Positions 13,095 through 26,600 of a stretch of DNA of 64,000 bases are shown here, in pieces. This DNA is from Niebla homalea (lineage: Eukaryota; Ascomycota; Lecanoromycetes; Lecanorales; Ramalinaceae), in NCBI GenBank assembly GCA_019925105.1, contig JAHGAU010000019.1, positions 248,001 to 312,000 of the forward strand, given 5' to 3'. Made by a program: the position numbers and the translations under genes. The first letter of the stretch is position 1, and the number at the start of each line of letters is the position of its first letter. The notes beneath the pieces are model-generated. The model made no database searches. It saw only the letters and a list, made by a program, of their open reading frames with translations, and was not told where the DNA came from.

Positions 13095-13506
13095 TAATTG
13101 ATTGATTGATTGATTAATTTATACTACGGATCTAGTTAAGTTAATTCCCGCGTTCCTTAATACGCGGCCTTTTAGCCTTATTAATAACCGTAAAAACTTA
13201 ATACTTATAACGTTAAAGTAAAAACCGGCGTCCATTAAGCTTTTACCTTTTATCCCTTAAGGTAAAGGATATTAACGGTTATTTAAAGAGTAATAATTTA
13301 TTTATATATTTCCTGTATTTTAACTCCCCTAAGAAAATCCATAATATTACGACCGTATCCTTATAGGGGCTACCCTTAAACTCGTTACTCTTCCGCTCCT
13401 TCACACGTCTATACTGCCTTAACCTTACGTAGCGCCTCTGAATGTTTTCACTAATATTCACGCGCTTAACATATACCCCTCTTGCACCATCATCGCCGCT
13501 GACTCC
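13095..13506 (-). mobile_element. LINE D, 412-bp 5'-truncated copy inserted in LINE A
   Basis: A (TGAT)n tail lies at the left end. It is flanked by aaaaaaagagaat at 13082-13094 and 13507-13519. It holds the LINE 3' untranslated region and the last part of ORF2. The left (3') part is RIP-mutated, while about 13370-13506 keeps many CpA/TpG pairs. Confidence 0.93.
13279..13461 (-). pseudogene. C-terminal fragment of LINE ORF2 in element D
   Basis: A 60-codon open frame reading MNISENIQRRYVRLRQYRR and ending KYINKLLLFK. The same C-terminus, with more mutations, is readable in LINE A (about 27040-27223), J (about 35040-35230) and M (about 45660-45845). It is basic and Arg-rich, and no catalytic domain is included. 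It is open only because the truncated copy was lightly mutated; the ATG is an internal Met, not a true start. Confidence 0.85.
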
Positions 13507-14450
13507 AAAAAAAGAGAATATAATTCTTTATTTAAAGCTTAAGATCGTTAATTATAAACTTCTTCCGGTAATAAAATGACTTAACTTTTTAAGATATATA
13601 AAGAGGTATTTTATTATTATATTAAGCGTAACGTTAATAAAGATATATAATAACGTCTTAAATAAAGGGATTATTAAAAAGGGATTTTTTAAGACTATTT
13701 AATTATAAAATAAAACGGCGGATGTTTATTAATATTTTAAATATTAAAACTATAAATATATTATTATAAAATGTTTTAATATTATGAAATATATAATTTA
13801 TATTAAGGGCTATAATACTTATAAATATATAAAGTTAATATTTAAGGGGCTTATAAAGAATATACTTAAATATATTATATATAATAAGGAAAGATACCTA
13901 GTATAAGATTTTAAGTATATAATAAGAGCCAAAGAGATTAAACATAAAAAGACCAGGATAACCGTAAAAATCCAACGGTATAATACGTACGGAACTGGTT
14001 TAACGGGTTAATTAAAAGTAGCCTTGAATTATAAATTTTATTAATTAAATAATAAGGGGTAAATAGTAATAACGGATAAAATAAAAAAAGGAAGTTTTTT
14101 ATAATCTTAACCTTAAGGGCCGGCCGTCCTATATCTTTAATAATAATTAAGAAGGTATTAAATTAAAAAACGCTTAACTTTAATAAGAAGTTTATAACTT
14201 AAATAAATATAAATAAGGGAATCCTTATAAAGGTTAATATATAATATATTAACGCTTTTAAAAGTAATATAATATAACGTTTATAATAAAGAAATTAAAA
14301 TAAAAATACCGATAGTTAAGTTTAAAGAAATTAAGGACGTTAATATTATAATAATATAAAAATTATTATATAACTTATATATATATTTATTTATTAACCC
14401 GGAAAAGAGGTTTTACTTAACCTTTGAGGGGGATAAAATAACCAGAATAT
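13507..14450 (+). pseudogene. LINE A ORF1 C-terminus (zinc knuckles) and start of ORF2
   Basis: Homologous to M 41390-42327. Near 13790-13905 the frame reads RGYNTYKYIKL...KGLIKNILKYIIYNK, where a CCHC-like array is expected; CX2C has become YX2Y, the change RIP makes at TGT/TGC codons. The ORF1/ORF2 boundary probably lies near 13950-13970, where a VKIQRYNTYG stretch resembles the first residues of LINE ORF2, but this is uncertain. The segment ends at the target copy taaccagaatat (14439-14450) of LINE E. Confidence 0.75.
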
Positions 14451-15106
14451 TGATTGATTGATTGATTGATTTATATTACGGGTCTAGCTAAGCTAATTCC
14501 GGCGTTCCTTAATACGCGGCCTTTTAACCTGACTGGTAACCGTAAAAACCTGATACTTATAGCGTCAGGGTAAAAACCGGCGTTTATTAGGCTTTTACCC
14601 TTTATTACTTAAGGTAAAAAATATTAATAATTATTTAAAGAATAATAATTTATTTATATACTTCTTATGTTTTAATTCCCCTAAGAAAATCCGTAATATT
14701 ACGATTATATCTTTATAAAGGCTATCCTTAAACTTATTGTTTTTCCGTTCCTTTATATATTTATATTATCTTAATCTTATATAATACTTTTAAATATTTT
14801 TATTAATATTTACGTATTTAATATATATCCTTTTTATATTATTATTACCGTTAATTCCTTTAAAGACTTTTAATAAGTATTTATTATTATATTTTTACGG
14901 CTATAAAAGATGCTTTCCGGTTTATATAATTAACGTAGCCGGTTTCCGTTCTTCTTTTTCTTTTTTAATTAATAACGGGCTTTTTTTATAAGGTCTTTAA
15001 TAACTTTATTTATTTTTATAATAAAGTTAAATTATAATAATAATCCGGTAAATATTATAAATTTAATAGTTACCCGGATATTTCGCTTTATAAATAATAT
15101 TTAATA

Positions 15107-15314
15107 CGTACGAATGGATTCCCACTCTCTGGACGGCCGTGGATGCTCTCAGCCCTTGGGACGTGAGTGGAGGCTGGGTGGACACCGGTTTTTGTTCCTG
15201 ACGTTATGGATGTCGGGTTTTTTGCGGTTACCAGTAAGGCCAAATGGCCGAGTGTTAGGGAACGCCGGAATTAGCTTAGCTAGATCCGTAGTATAAATCA
15301 ATCAATCAATCAAT
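15107..15314 (+). mobile_element. Unmutated, 5'-truncated LINE tail Q (about 205 bp)
   Basis: It ends in the LINE 3' block and an (ATCA)n tail on the + strand, in a GC-balanced stretch full of CpA and TpG. It belongs to the subfamily reading GCCGAGTGTTAGGGAACG, like F and H. An open frame at 15114-15296 lies in this untranslated tail and is not a gene. It is the best unmutated reference for the 3' end of the subfamily in the window. The left boundary is approximate because LINE E is deleted here. Confidence 0.88.
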
Positions 15315-17999
15315 AATTTAAGCTATATTTTAAGTCCTTTTATAACTTATATATTATAATTACGCCGGTAACCTTTTTTATATTAAAGGTTAAATTAATC
15401 GTTATTTTAAACTTATAATTTTTTTATATAATAATCTTTTATAATATTAATAATAAAAGGTTAATTTAAGTAATAATTATTAATAGGTTATCCAATTTAA
15501 TATAGTTTATCGTATGCCCTTCCTTATTCTATATATAGTAATATAAGTTAAAGTCTTTAAATAATATATATTTATTTAAAGTAATTAAAACCTTTTTAAG
15601 TAATAATATTATAAAAGGTTTTTCTTTATTAACCGGCGGCGGGTTATATATATTATAAATATTAAAATTATTTTTTAAGTCTTTTTCTTTTATAATATAG
15701 AATATATAAATATTTCTATTATAATGAATAATATTTTAATTATTTATATTAAGCCGTTTATTTATAAAGAAGTATATTCTAGTTATTTTATCCCCTTTAA
15801 AGGTTAAATAAAACCTTTTTTTCAGGTTAATAAATAAATATATATATAAGTTATATAATAATTTCTATATTATTATAACGTTAACGTCCTTAACTTTTTT
15901 AAATTTAAATATTAATATTATAGCTTTAATTTTTTTATTATGGACGTTATATTATATTATTCTTAAAAACGTTAATATATTATATATTAACCTTTATAAA
16001 AATTCCTTTTTTTATATTTATTTAAGTTATAGACTTCTTATTAAAGTTAAGTATTTTTTAATTTAATATCTTCCCGGTTATTATTAAAAACGTAAAACGG
16101 TTAACCTTTAAGGTTAAAATTATAAAGAGTTTTTTTTTTTTTTTTACCATTATTTACCCTTTATTATTTAATTAATTAAATTCGCGTTTTAAGGTTATTT
16201 TTAGTTAACTTATTAAACCAGTTTTACACGTATTATACCGTTAGATTTTTACGGTTATCCGGGTTTCCTTACGTTTAATCTCCTTGGCTCTTATTATATA
16301 CTTAAAATCCTATATTAAATATCCTTTTTTATTATATATAACGTATTTAAACGTACTTTTTATAAGTTTTTTAATTATTAATTTTATATACTTATAAATA
16401 TTATAACTTTTAATATAAATTATATATTTTATAATATTAAAATATTTTATAATAATATATTTATAATTTTAATATTTAAAATATTAATAAATATTAACCG
16501 TTTTATTTTATAATTAAATTATCTTAAAAGATCTTTTTTTAATAATCTTTTTATTTAAGACGTTATTATATATTTTTATTAATATTACGTTTAATATAAT
16601 AATAAAGTATTTCTTTATACGTTTTAAAGAGTTAAGTCTTTTTATTACCGGCGGAAGCTTATAATTAACGATTTTAAGCCTTAAATAAAAAACTATATTC
16701 TTTTTTTTTTATATTTTTTAACGTAACTTCTTTCTCGGTTTCCTTAAAACGTAATAAATATATCCTATTTATTATAATAATAAATAATTACCTTAAAACC
16801 TTAACCAACTTATATTTTTTTTATTAATTTAAGTTTTAAATTTCTTTAAGCTTTCCTTCGCCTTTAAAAACGTTATATTAAAAAGGATATCTTTATTTTA
16901 TAATTTATATATTATAATAATTTATTCTATTAATAATTTTATTATTACCTTAAAAATTTTTATTAATTATAATAAATTTATTTTTATTATTATATTCTTT
17001 TTTTTATTATTAAATAAATGGATTATTATTTTTTTAATTTTTTTTAATATAATCGCTTTTTCTTCCGTTATCCTTTTATTCTCTGCCGCGGGTACCCTTT
17101 TTATTATTTTTATTATTTAATTCTTTTTTATTTAAAAGGCCGCCGCCTTTATATTCTTATTTTATATACTTAATTTTAAACCGTTATCTTTACCTTTTAT
17201 TAATGCCTTCGCTCTTACCCTTTAGGAGCCTTATAAACGCTCTGTTTTCCTTAATTTTACCCCTATTTTCACATAGAAGTCCCTTACGTTTTTTAATTTA
17301 ATTTATAGTATTAATTAAGTTTTTAACGTAATATCCTTTTATTTTACCGTAAGGAGTCCTTTTAAGGTTTTTATTGCCTCCCTTACCGCCTTTTCACCCT
17401 CCTTTATTAAGCGATATATTATCTCCGCTTTTTACTTTTAATTACTTAAGGTTCCGTCCTCCTTATTAACTTTATTTCTTTTTTATATACCCTTAATAAT
17501 ACTTTTACCGCGGTTTTTCCACCTTTTTCCCCCGCTTATACCCTTTATTATTAATACCGTACCGGCCTTTTTACCCTTTTATTTACTTATTATATCCGTA
17601 TTATTATTATATGTTTTATACGTTTTAATATACGTATTTTATTAACCTTAATTCTTTTATTTGATTGATTGATTGATTGATTTATACTACGGATCTAGCT
17701 AAGCTAATTCCGGCGTTCCTTAATACTCGGCCATTTAGCCTTATTAATAACCGCAAAAAACCCGATATTTATAACGTTAAGAATAAAAACCGGTATCCAC
17801 CCAGCCTCTATTCACGTTTTAAGGGCTAAAAGTATTTACGGCCGTTTAAAGAATAAGAATTTATTTATACGTTTTTTTTAAGAAAACTTATAATATTATA
17901 ATTAAATCTACTTAAAGGTTACCTTTAAACTTATTGCTTTTCTGTTATTTTATGGGTTTATTTAATATTAAAATCTTAAAATTCCGATTATATTATTAA

Positions 18000-20900
18000 A
18001 TATTTTTACCGATATATATATTATTATTACTTTATTTATATAATTTTACCGACCGATATAATATTATTTTTTATACCGCCTTAATATTTATAGCCCCTTT
18101 AACCCCTTATTAAGTATAGTTTTCCCGCCGTTATTTTTTACCCTTAAGTTAACGGTGAGGTTTCTTAATTAAATCTTTAATTATTTCCTTTATTTCCTTA
18201 ATTAGGCTGAACTATAATAATAAGCCCATAATTATTATAAATTTAATAGCCGCTTTAATACCCTTTTTATTAATAAGTATTTAATAATAATCGTTAATCT
18301 TTATTTTTTTAATTAATCCCGGTTTAAACTCTTTAAATAATAAATAAAAGATTAATACGTATACGGCGTTTTACTTTTATTACTTATATTTATAATTAAC
18401 GTTAATTTAATTACCGGCGTATATAATAAAAAGGAAATAAATTAAGCCGTTTTTATTTATCCGGAGTTAAATTATTAACGTATTATTGCCTTTCCTTATA
18501 ATCCTATAACGCCGGAAATACTTATTAATAATTTTATCGCTATTTAATACCGGGTACCGTTATTTTTAAGGGACCGATTTTTTATATTTACGTTAATGCT
18601 CTATCTATTTCTTTATAGTTTATAAAGTAATCGCTATTAATTTTATTTTTATAACCTTCTTTTCCTCCGCCGCTTTTACTTTAAATAAGAATTTATATAC
18701 TCCTATATTAACTTCTTAAACGTAAGTTAAATCGACCTCTTTTTTAGTTTATTCTAGTTTAACTTCCGTAAGGGGGTAAATATTACCTTTCTGCGTTTTC
18801 TTATTTAAAGCTTTTTATAATTTTAATAAATACATTTATTTCTTATTAATGTAATTAAATTTATACCTTTTTTAAGCTTTATTTAAGCGATTATTTAGTT
18901 TAAGGTTAACTTTATTAATAGTATAAAAACCTTAAATTCTAATATTAAGATGGAAATTACTTTATATATTTTATTTATTATTCTTAAGTATTAATTTTAA
19001 ACTTTTTATAATTATTAAACAGGCTCTTTCCTATATTTAAGCGTGCCTTTAAGTATATATTAAATAATTATTATATATATTATCGTAAGCTTTATAACCG
19101 TTTTGTAAACGGTTTTAGCCTTTTATAAAATAACTTCTTACGTTAACGCTATAAGGTAAATAAAGCCTTTTTCCTATGAAATTATTTTCTTTTAAACCTT
19201 TTTTATATAATTTTTTTAATCTAGTTTCTTATCGATTTATAAATTAAGTACCTTAATATTAACTTTTAGTTTTACCGTTATATTATTTAAATTTATTATA
19301 ATTATTATATTATATAATTTCAGACTCCTTATTATATAAATGAACTTATATTTATACGGGGCGAACTAGGCTTTATATATTTTTACTTATCGTAAATAAA
19401 TTTTATAAGTTTATTTTAACTTTAAATAGTTTATACGAGTAAACGTATTATAAGTTAAAAGGTAAATATTATTAATAAAGTTTTTTATTTAAACCTTTTA
19501 TTTTAACTTTATTAAGTCTTTAATAAGCGGGCCGTTAAAGAATAAAAATAAAATTAAAGAGATAAATAATCCCTAGGGAATTTTTATTATTGCGGGCTTT
19601 ATTATATTTATTTTTTATCTTAGGTTAATTAACGTCGCTTAATTACTTAAGAAACTTTCTATTTAATTTATAAAAAAAAGTAAAACTTCCTTTTTCCGTA
19701 AATTATATAATAACCTTTAATGGTTTATTTTATTAAATACCTTTATAATATTTAAAGAAAGAAGACTTATAACGTACTTTTTCTTATAACTTTATATTAT
19801 ATATACGTTATTAATTAAGCCTTTAAAAGCCGTTTCCGTTAACCGTTTTTTTTTTACCTTTATTTATTAATTAAGGAGTAACTTATACTTTTCTACGTAA
19901 TTATTTAAGATTTTTATAATTACCGTTTTTAAAGTTTTCCTTAACGTATAAAGGAGTATTATAGGTTTATATAATTTTATTTTTAAGTAATTTAACTTAA
20001 TTAACTTCTTAAAGATAATCGTTTTAACCTTTTTAAATTTACGGGGATAATATTTTATATTAAAATAAGCTTAAAATAAATAAATAAAAACCTTTCTGAA
20101 TAATAATATTATTATAGATAGGAACCTATTTAATATACCGTTAAGTTTAAAAACCTTATTTTTCTTTAATTTATTAATTACTTTAATTATTATTTTTTAG
20201 ATTATTATTTTACTTATTATTATTAATTTAGAATATACCGTACCGTTAATATTTATTAAATTAAATTCTAATAATAAAAGAAAGAATATTTCTTTAAGAG
20301 CTTTAATTTTACTATTAAAGGTATTTATTATTATACCGTCTAATCTTTTTAAGGGTAGAAATTTAAGGATAAGTTTAAGTTTTTTTTTTATTCTTTACCG
20401 TATTTTATTAACTTCCAAATATTATAAAGGGAAACCGTTAAGTTATATATTATAGCCCGGAAGTATATTTATTTAATCTTCCGGATAATTCTCTCTTTTT
20501 TTTTCTAAGCTTTTTTTAACCGTTAAAACATTTCCCGGTTTTTATATTTAATAATTTATTTTATAAACGCTTTTACCTTTATAATTGCCTTTATATATTC
20601 TTTATTTTAATAAGTTTTAACTCTTTAAGACGGCTTTATTATTAAAATTATAATATTAATTATTTTATTTAAAGCTTTTATTATCCGCTTTATAAAATAA
20701 TTAATTTATTTTTTATTATTAAGCCGGGGACGTTCCGTTAATTAAGATATTATTTTTATTGTTTTTATTAATATTTTAGCTTCCTTAACCGTTTTTTATA
20801 TTTATTTAAACGGTAAGGGCGGAATCACATTAATAAATTAATTTAAGGTTATTTATATCGGGATATAATTTAAACTATATTTTAAATCTTTTTAAGGTTT

Positions 20901-21650
20901 ATATATTATAATTAAGTTAATAATATTTTTTAAGTTAAATATTAAGTTAATTATAATCCTAAGTTTATAGCTTTTTTATATAATAGCCTTTTTTAACGTT
21001 AATAATATAAAATTAAACTATATAATAATTATTAATAACTCCTTAAATTTAATATAATTAATTATATAACCGTCTTTATTTTATTAAACGTAATAAAGAT
21101 TAAAATCCTTTATTAAAAGGTATTTACCGGGTATAATTATAATATCCTTAAGTAACGGGATTATAAAGGATTCCTTCTTATTAATTAATAACGGATTATA
21201 CGTATTATAAATATTTAAAGTATTTTTAATATCCCCCTCTTATACGATCCGGAATATATATAGGTTCCCTCTGTAATAAGTAATATCTTAATTATTTATA
21301 TTTAACTTTTTATTAATAAAGAAGTATATTTATATTATTTTATTACTTTTAAAAATTAAGTAAAAATTATTTCCCGGATTAATTGAAAAATAAATATATA
21401 AACTATATAACGGCTTTTATATCATTATAATATTAATATCCTTTATTTCTTTAAATTTGAATATTAATATTACGGCTTTAATTACTTCTTTATATACGTT
21501 ATATTATATTATCCTTAAAAGTATAAGTATATTAAATATTAACGTCTATCGGGCTTTTTTTATTAACTTTTATTTATATAAACGGTCTCTTTTTAAGGTT
21601 AAACGTTATTTATCCTAATCTTTTTATTATGATAATAATCCTGGTTAAAT
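18000..21650 (-). pseudogene. LINE F ORF2 remnant: endonuclease and reverse transcriptase
   Basis: On the complementary strand an endonuclease block reading LIKDFNLYYV lies near 21075-21125; the Asp of DFN is kept here. The RT block reading IKPAIIKIP-G lies near 19558-19600, and the F-I-N-N box (from FVDD) follows at about 19470. Motif order and spacing equal those in LINEs A, B, H, J and M. Outer limits are estimated by alignment to H. Confidence 0.8.
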
Positions 21651-21659
21651 AATTAACTT

Positions 21660-23423
21660 TAAAGATTAATATTATTATAAACTTCCTTTTTTTACGTTAT
21701 TAATTACCGCATTTTACTTTTCTTTATTTAATAAGCTCCGTTCGTATCTTAAGATTATTTTTAATTACCTTATTAATTTAAATTTATATAAATTATAACG
21801 TTAAATTTTAACCGTTATCCTAATCTTTTTACGTTAAGTTTCCTTCGTTCTTATTATATACCGTAAGTCTTACGTTAAGTAATTATTATTATTATACGTT
21901 ACGTATTTTAATACGTTCTTTATTAAGCCCTTTATTATTAAGTTAACATATTTATACGTATTATACTTTTCGGTATATATTGTATACTTTATACTATTAG
22001 GGTACCTTATAATAATATACTTATACCCTTAATATTTAAAATATTAATAAATATCCGCTACCCGGTCTTAAGGTCTTATTAATTTAAAGGATTTATCCTT
22101 TATTACCCCTTTATTAAAAATATCGTTATATATCCTTATTAACGTTATGCTTAAGATAATCGTAAAATATCTTTTTATATAATTAAAAACGTTTAACCTT
22201 TTTATTATAACGGAAAAATTATAATCGACGATTTCTAGCTTAAAGTAAAGGACCGTATTCTTTTTTTCTATCCGCCTTAAAGTAACTTCCCCTTCCTTCC
22301 TTATAAACTTTATTAAATATATTCCGTTTATCGCAATAATAAAGGATTATTTTAATATTTTTACTATTTTATACCTTTTTTTATTAATTTATCTCTTTAA
22401 CTTTTTTAATTTTTCTTTTGCCTTTAATAAGGCTATATTAAAAAGGATATCCCCGCTTTATAATTTACGTACCGTAATAATTTATTTTATTAATAATTTT
22501 TCCGTTATTTTAAACGTTTTTATTAATTATAATAAGTTTATTTTTATTATTATATTTCTTTTCTTTTCGCCTGATAATCGTATAATTATTATTTTTATCT
22601 TCTTTAATACCGCCGTTTTTTTTTCCGTTTTTATTTTTTTTATTATTAATATTAACGCTGCCCTTATAATCCTTATTACCCAGCTTATTTCCGTTCTTTT
22701 CTTTAAAGTTTTTTCCGTTATTTCCTTATTTTATATATATTCTTTTTATCTTTTTTCACCTTTATTTACCGGCGCCCTTATTACCGCCCTTTAAGCTTTA
22801 CGTAACCTCTTTAACTCCTTTAAATTTCTTTTTACTTTTACGTAAAAGTTTCTTATTCCCTATAATTTAATTTATAATATTAATTAGGTTTTTAACGTAA
22901 TATCCTTCTATATAATTATAAGGAGGCTTTTTAACATTTTTACCGTTTCTTTTTTTTTTACTTTTCCTTTACGTATCCGGTAATTATTTTTTTTTATAAT
23001 TTATTCTTATTTATTTAATATCTTTTTATCTTTACTTAATTCTCTTTTAATTTATATATACTTAATAAGGTTTTTTACGCCTCCGCTTACCCTTTATCCG
23101 TCCCCGCGTATTATCTTCGTCCTTTCCGCCCTTTATTTATTACCCTTTATAATAATACCTTTATACGTTATACGCGTCCCTTTATACGTATCTTATTAAT
23201 TATAAGCTCCCTATTTAATTTAAGGCCTTTTTATCTCGTATTTATCGCGTTATTTATATAACTTATTACCGTTCTTATTAACTTAAGCCGTTTACTATTC
23301 TTCCTTTTCTACCTTTATTATTCCGCTTCCGTTTATCGCATTTAAGGTATTATCCTTACTGTTACTTGAGCTATATACGCGTACATCGTTTCTGACCTCT
23401 GGGGTCCCGTTATTCGTCGCCAT
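21660..23423 (-). pseudogene. LINE F ORF1 remnant, begins MATNN
   Basis: The start ATG is at 23423 on the minus strand, only about 12 bp from the element's 5' end, so the leader is very short. The first codons read MATNNGTPEVRND. The N-terminus is followed by a Ser/Asn-rich stretch as in the other copies. The Lys/Glu-rich middle region is readable near 22100-22900. Knuckle Cys residues are altered. The C-terminal limit is approximate. Confidence 0.8.
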
Positions 23424-23480
23424 TTTCATTCCTTCATTCTTTTATTTATTTTAAGCGTTATCCGGTTTATTATTATTATA

Positions 23481-23678
23481 TTACCCGTACGTATTATCGC
23501 CGTTTCTATTAATATAAGCTACTTTCCCGTTTATTATCTTATTTTTAACTATTACGTTACTTTTATTTATTATATTTAATATACTCCCTTCACTATCGTT
23601 AAAGCTATGTATATACGTATCGTTTTGGACCTCTGGGGTCCCTTTATTCGTCGCCATTTTCCTTCTAATAAATATCAA
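23481..23678 (-). pseudogene. LINE E ORF1 N-terminal fragment
   Basis: A 65-codon open frame. The true start by comparison is the Met at 23657 (MATNKGTPEVQND); the eight codons before it (MIFIRRK) are upstream sequence that happens to be open. The ORF continues at 17662 on the other side of LINE F. It ends here because F interrupts it. Confidence 0.8.
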
Positions 23679-23692
23679 ATTAAAAAATTATC

Positions 23693-26600
23693 TAACCAGA
23701 ATATATTTCTTTATAAATAAGCAATTTAACGTAAATAATTAAGATATTACTTATTATAATAAAAACCTTTATATACTCTATATTATAAAAAAAAGGGACT
23801 TAAAAGGCAATCTTAATATTTATAACGCATATAATTTATCGCCGATTAATAAGGAAAAACCGTTTATAATATTATTACTTAAAAAAGTTTTAATTATTTT
23901 AAGTAAATATATATTATTTAAAAACTTTAATTTATATTATTATATATAGAACGAAAAAAAACGTATAATAAATTATATTAAATTAAATGATTTATTAATA
24001 ATTATTGCTTAAGTTAACCTTTTATTATTAATATTATAAGGGACTATTACGTAAAAGAGTTATAAATTTAAAATAATAATTAATTTAATTTTTAATACGG
24101 AAAAGGTTATTAATATAATTATAATATATAAGCTATAAAAGGACTTAAAATATAACTTAAATTATATACCGATATAAATAACCTTAAATTAAATTATTAA
24201 TATAACCTTATTATTATTAATAAAAAAAGCGTAAAAAATAATTAAAGTAATAAAGATTTATAAGAAAACGGAAGAAATAATAATATAATTTACGGATTTC
24301 CCTTAATTAAATAATAAAGATCGGATTAACCTTTTTATAGAATAAATAATAAAAATATTAAATAAAATAATTAATAAGATAATCTTAATAATAAATCTTT
24401 CTTAAAAAGTTAAAACCTATTAAAATAAAGGATATATAATTATAATTATAAAAATGACAAAATTAATAAAATAAATTTTTAAATATAAAAATTAAGAAAT
24501 ACTTAATTAATTAAAAGTTATTTAAAAAAAAAAAAAAAAAAGGAAAAGATTGTTAAAATAACTAAGTAAATATACTTTCGGTCTATAATATATAACTTAA
24601 TAATTTTATTTTATAATATTTAGAAGTTAATAAAATATAATAAGGAATAAAGTAAAAAACCAAAGTTTATTCTTAAATTCCCGTTTTTAAGAGACTTAAT
24701 AATATATTAATTAATATCCTTAACGGTAAAATTAAGGCCCTTAAAAAGTATTTTTCCTTTTTCCGTTAAAAATTAACTTAAATAATATTAACGGTATTAT
24801 ATACTTTAATTTTATATTAATAAGTAAAATAATAATATAAGATATAATAATTAAAACGATTAATAAATTAAAGAAAAATAAAGCCTTAAGACTGAATAAG
24901 ATCCTTAATAAATTCTTATTAATAATAATATTATTATTTAAAAAAAGTCTTTATTTACCTTTTTTAAATATACCTTAATATCGGTTATTATTTATATAAG
25001 TTTAAAAAAATAAAAACAATTATTCTTAAGAAGTTTATTAAGCCTGATTACTTTAAAATAAAGTTTTGTAAATTTATTATATTCCTTTATACGTTAAGGA
25101 AAGCTTTAAAAACGGTAATAATAAAGATCCTTAATAATTATATAGAAAATTACGGACTTTTCCCCGATTAATAAATAAAGATAAGGAGAAATCGGTTAAT
25201 AAAAATAGCCCTTAAAGGACTAATTAATAGCGTATATATAATATAAAATTATAAGAAAAGGTATATTATGAATTTTCTTTTTTTTAATATTATAAATATT
25301 TTTAATAAAATAAATTATTAAAAATTATTATATAATTTAAAAAAGAAGGGGATATTACCCTTCTTAATTAAGTAAATAAAGAGTTTTTTAAGCAATTAAC
25401 CTATATTAATTAACTTAAAATAAAATATAAGCTTAATAAAGCCCGTTATAACGGGAATTCCTTAAGGATTATTTATTTCTTTTATATCATTTTTATTTTT
25501 TAATAATTTATTAATTAAAAAGCTTATTAAATTAAAATAAAAGGTTTAAGTAAAAGGCTTCATTAATAACGTTTATATTTTAATTTATAATATTTTTATA
25601 CGTATAAATTATTTAAAATTAAAATAAGTTTATAAAGTTTATTTTTAATAAATAAGAATTTACGGGGCTTAATTTACGCTATATAAATATAAACTTATTT
25701 ATATAATTAAGAGCCTAAAGTTATACGATATAATAACCATAATAAATTTAAGTAAAATTATAATAAAGCCGGATATTAATATTAAAATCCTTAATTTTTA
25801 AATAAATAAAAAGCTTAATTAAAAAGATTATATAAAAAAAGTTTAAAAAAAGATAACTTTATAAAAAAAAGGCCTTATTTATTTCGTTATATTGATATAA
25901 AAAGTTACGTTATAAAAAGCCCAGACTATTTATTAAGTTATAATAAAATTAACTATAATATATATTATAGTTATTTAATATATACTTAAGGGTATTCCGG
26001 GATATAAGAAGAAGCTTATTTAAATATTATAGAAAGTCTAAAATTAATATTCAAGAATAATTTATAGTACTTATAAAGTAATTTTTATCCCGGTATTTAA
26101 GTTTAAGGTTTTAATATTATTAATTAAAGTTTTATTAAATTAAATAATCGCTTAAATAGAGTTAAAAAGATATATATATTTAATTACGATAATAAAAAAC
26201 GGGCGGATTTATTAAAATCTTAATAAGCCTTAAGTTAAAAAGAATAAATTAAAAATATTTATCTTTTTTTTTATTAAGATAAAATAAAAATAAATTAAAA
26301 AGGAAATTGATTTTATTAATATCCCGGGAATTAATTTAAACGTATATAAACTCCCGTTAAATATAAAAAAAACCGAAATTAAAAAGATTTAAAAAGCAAA
26401 AATTATAACGATTATTTTATAAACTATAATAAAATAAATTAAATATTAACGGAAATATAAAAACTTTATACCTTAAGGTTATTATTATTTAATTCTTAAT
26501 AATAAAAAAATTATTAATAGGTATTTCCGCCGTTATAATATTATAAGGAAAAGTAATAATATATTAATAGTTTAACTCCGGATAAATAAAAATAGTTTAA

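Larger units (their letters stand above)
17663..23435 (-). mobile_element. LINE F, full-length (5773 bp), inserted in LINE E
   Basis: It is flanked by attcttttattt at 17651-17662 and 23436-23447, an exact 12-bp target duplication. The tail (TGAT)n is at the left and the ORF1 start ATG at 23423 on the minus strand. It belongs to the CTCGGCCATTT subfamily and differs clearly from B in the 3' region and in ORF1. It is less densely mutated than B in places, but still with stops and Asp-to-Asn changes throughout. It is nearly the same length as LINE H (5761 bp), so about 5.76 kb is the full length of this subfamily. Confidence 0.94.
14451..23692 (-). mobile_element. LINE E, internally deleted, inserted in LINE A and split by Q and F
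   Basis: It is flanked by taaccagaatat at 14439-14450 and 23693-23704; intact LINE M carries ataaccagaatat at 42317-42330. Its own sequence is 14451-15106, 15315-17662 and 23436-23692, about 3.3 kb. Compared with LINE B it lacks about 2.6 kb of ORF2 (the B interval 7630-10205). The missing part coincides with the short opposite-strand copy Q. ORF1 starts at 23657 on the minus strand (MATNKGTPEVQND). It is RIP-mutated. Confidence 0.9.

Noticed and set aside
15114..15296. 60-codon ORF in GC-balanced DNA
   Set aside because: It lies wholly in the 3' untranslated tail of LINE copy Q and matches the non-coding terminal block of the other LINEs.
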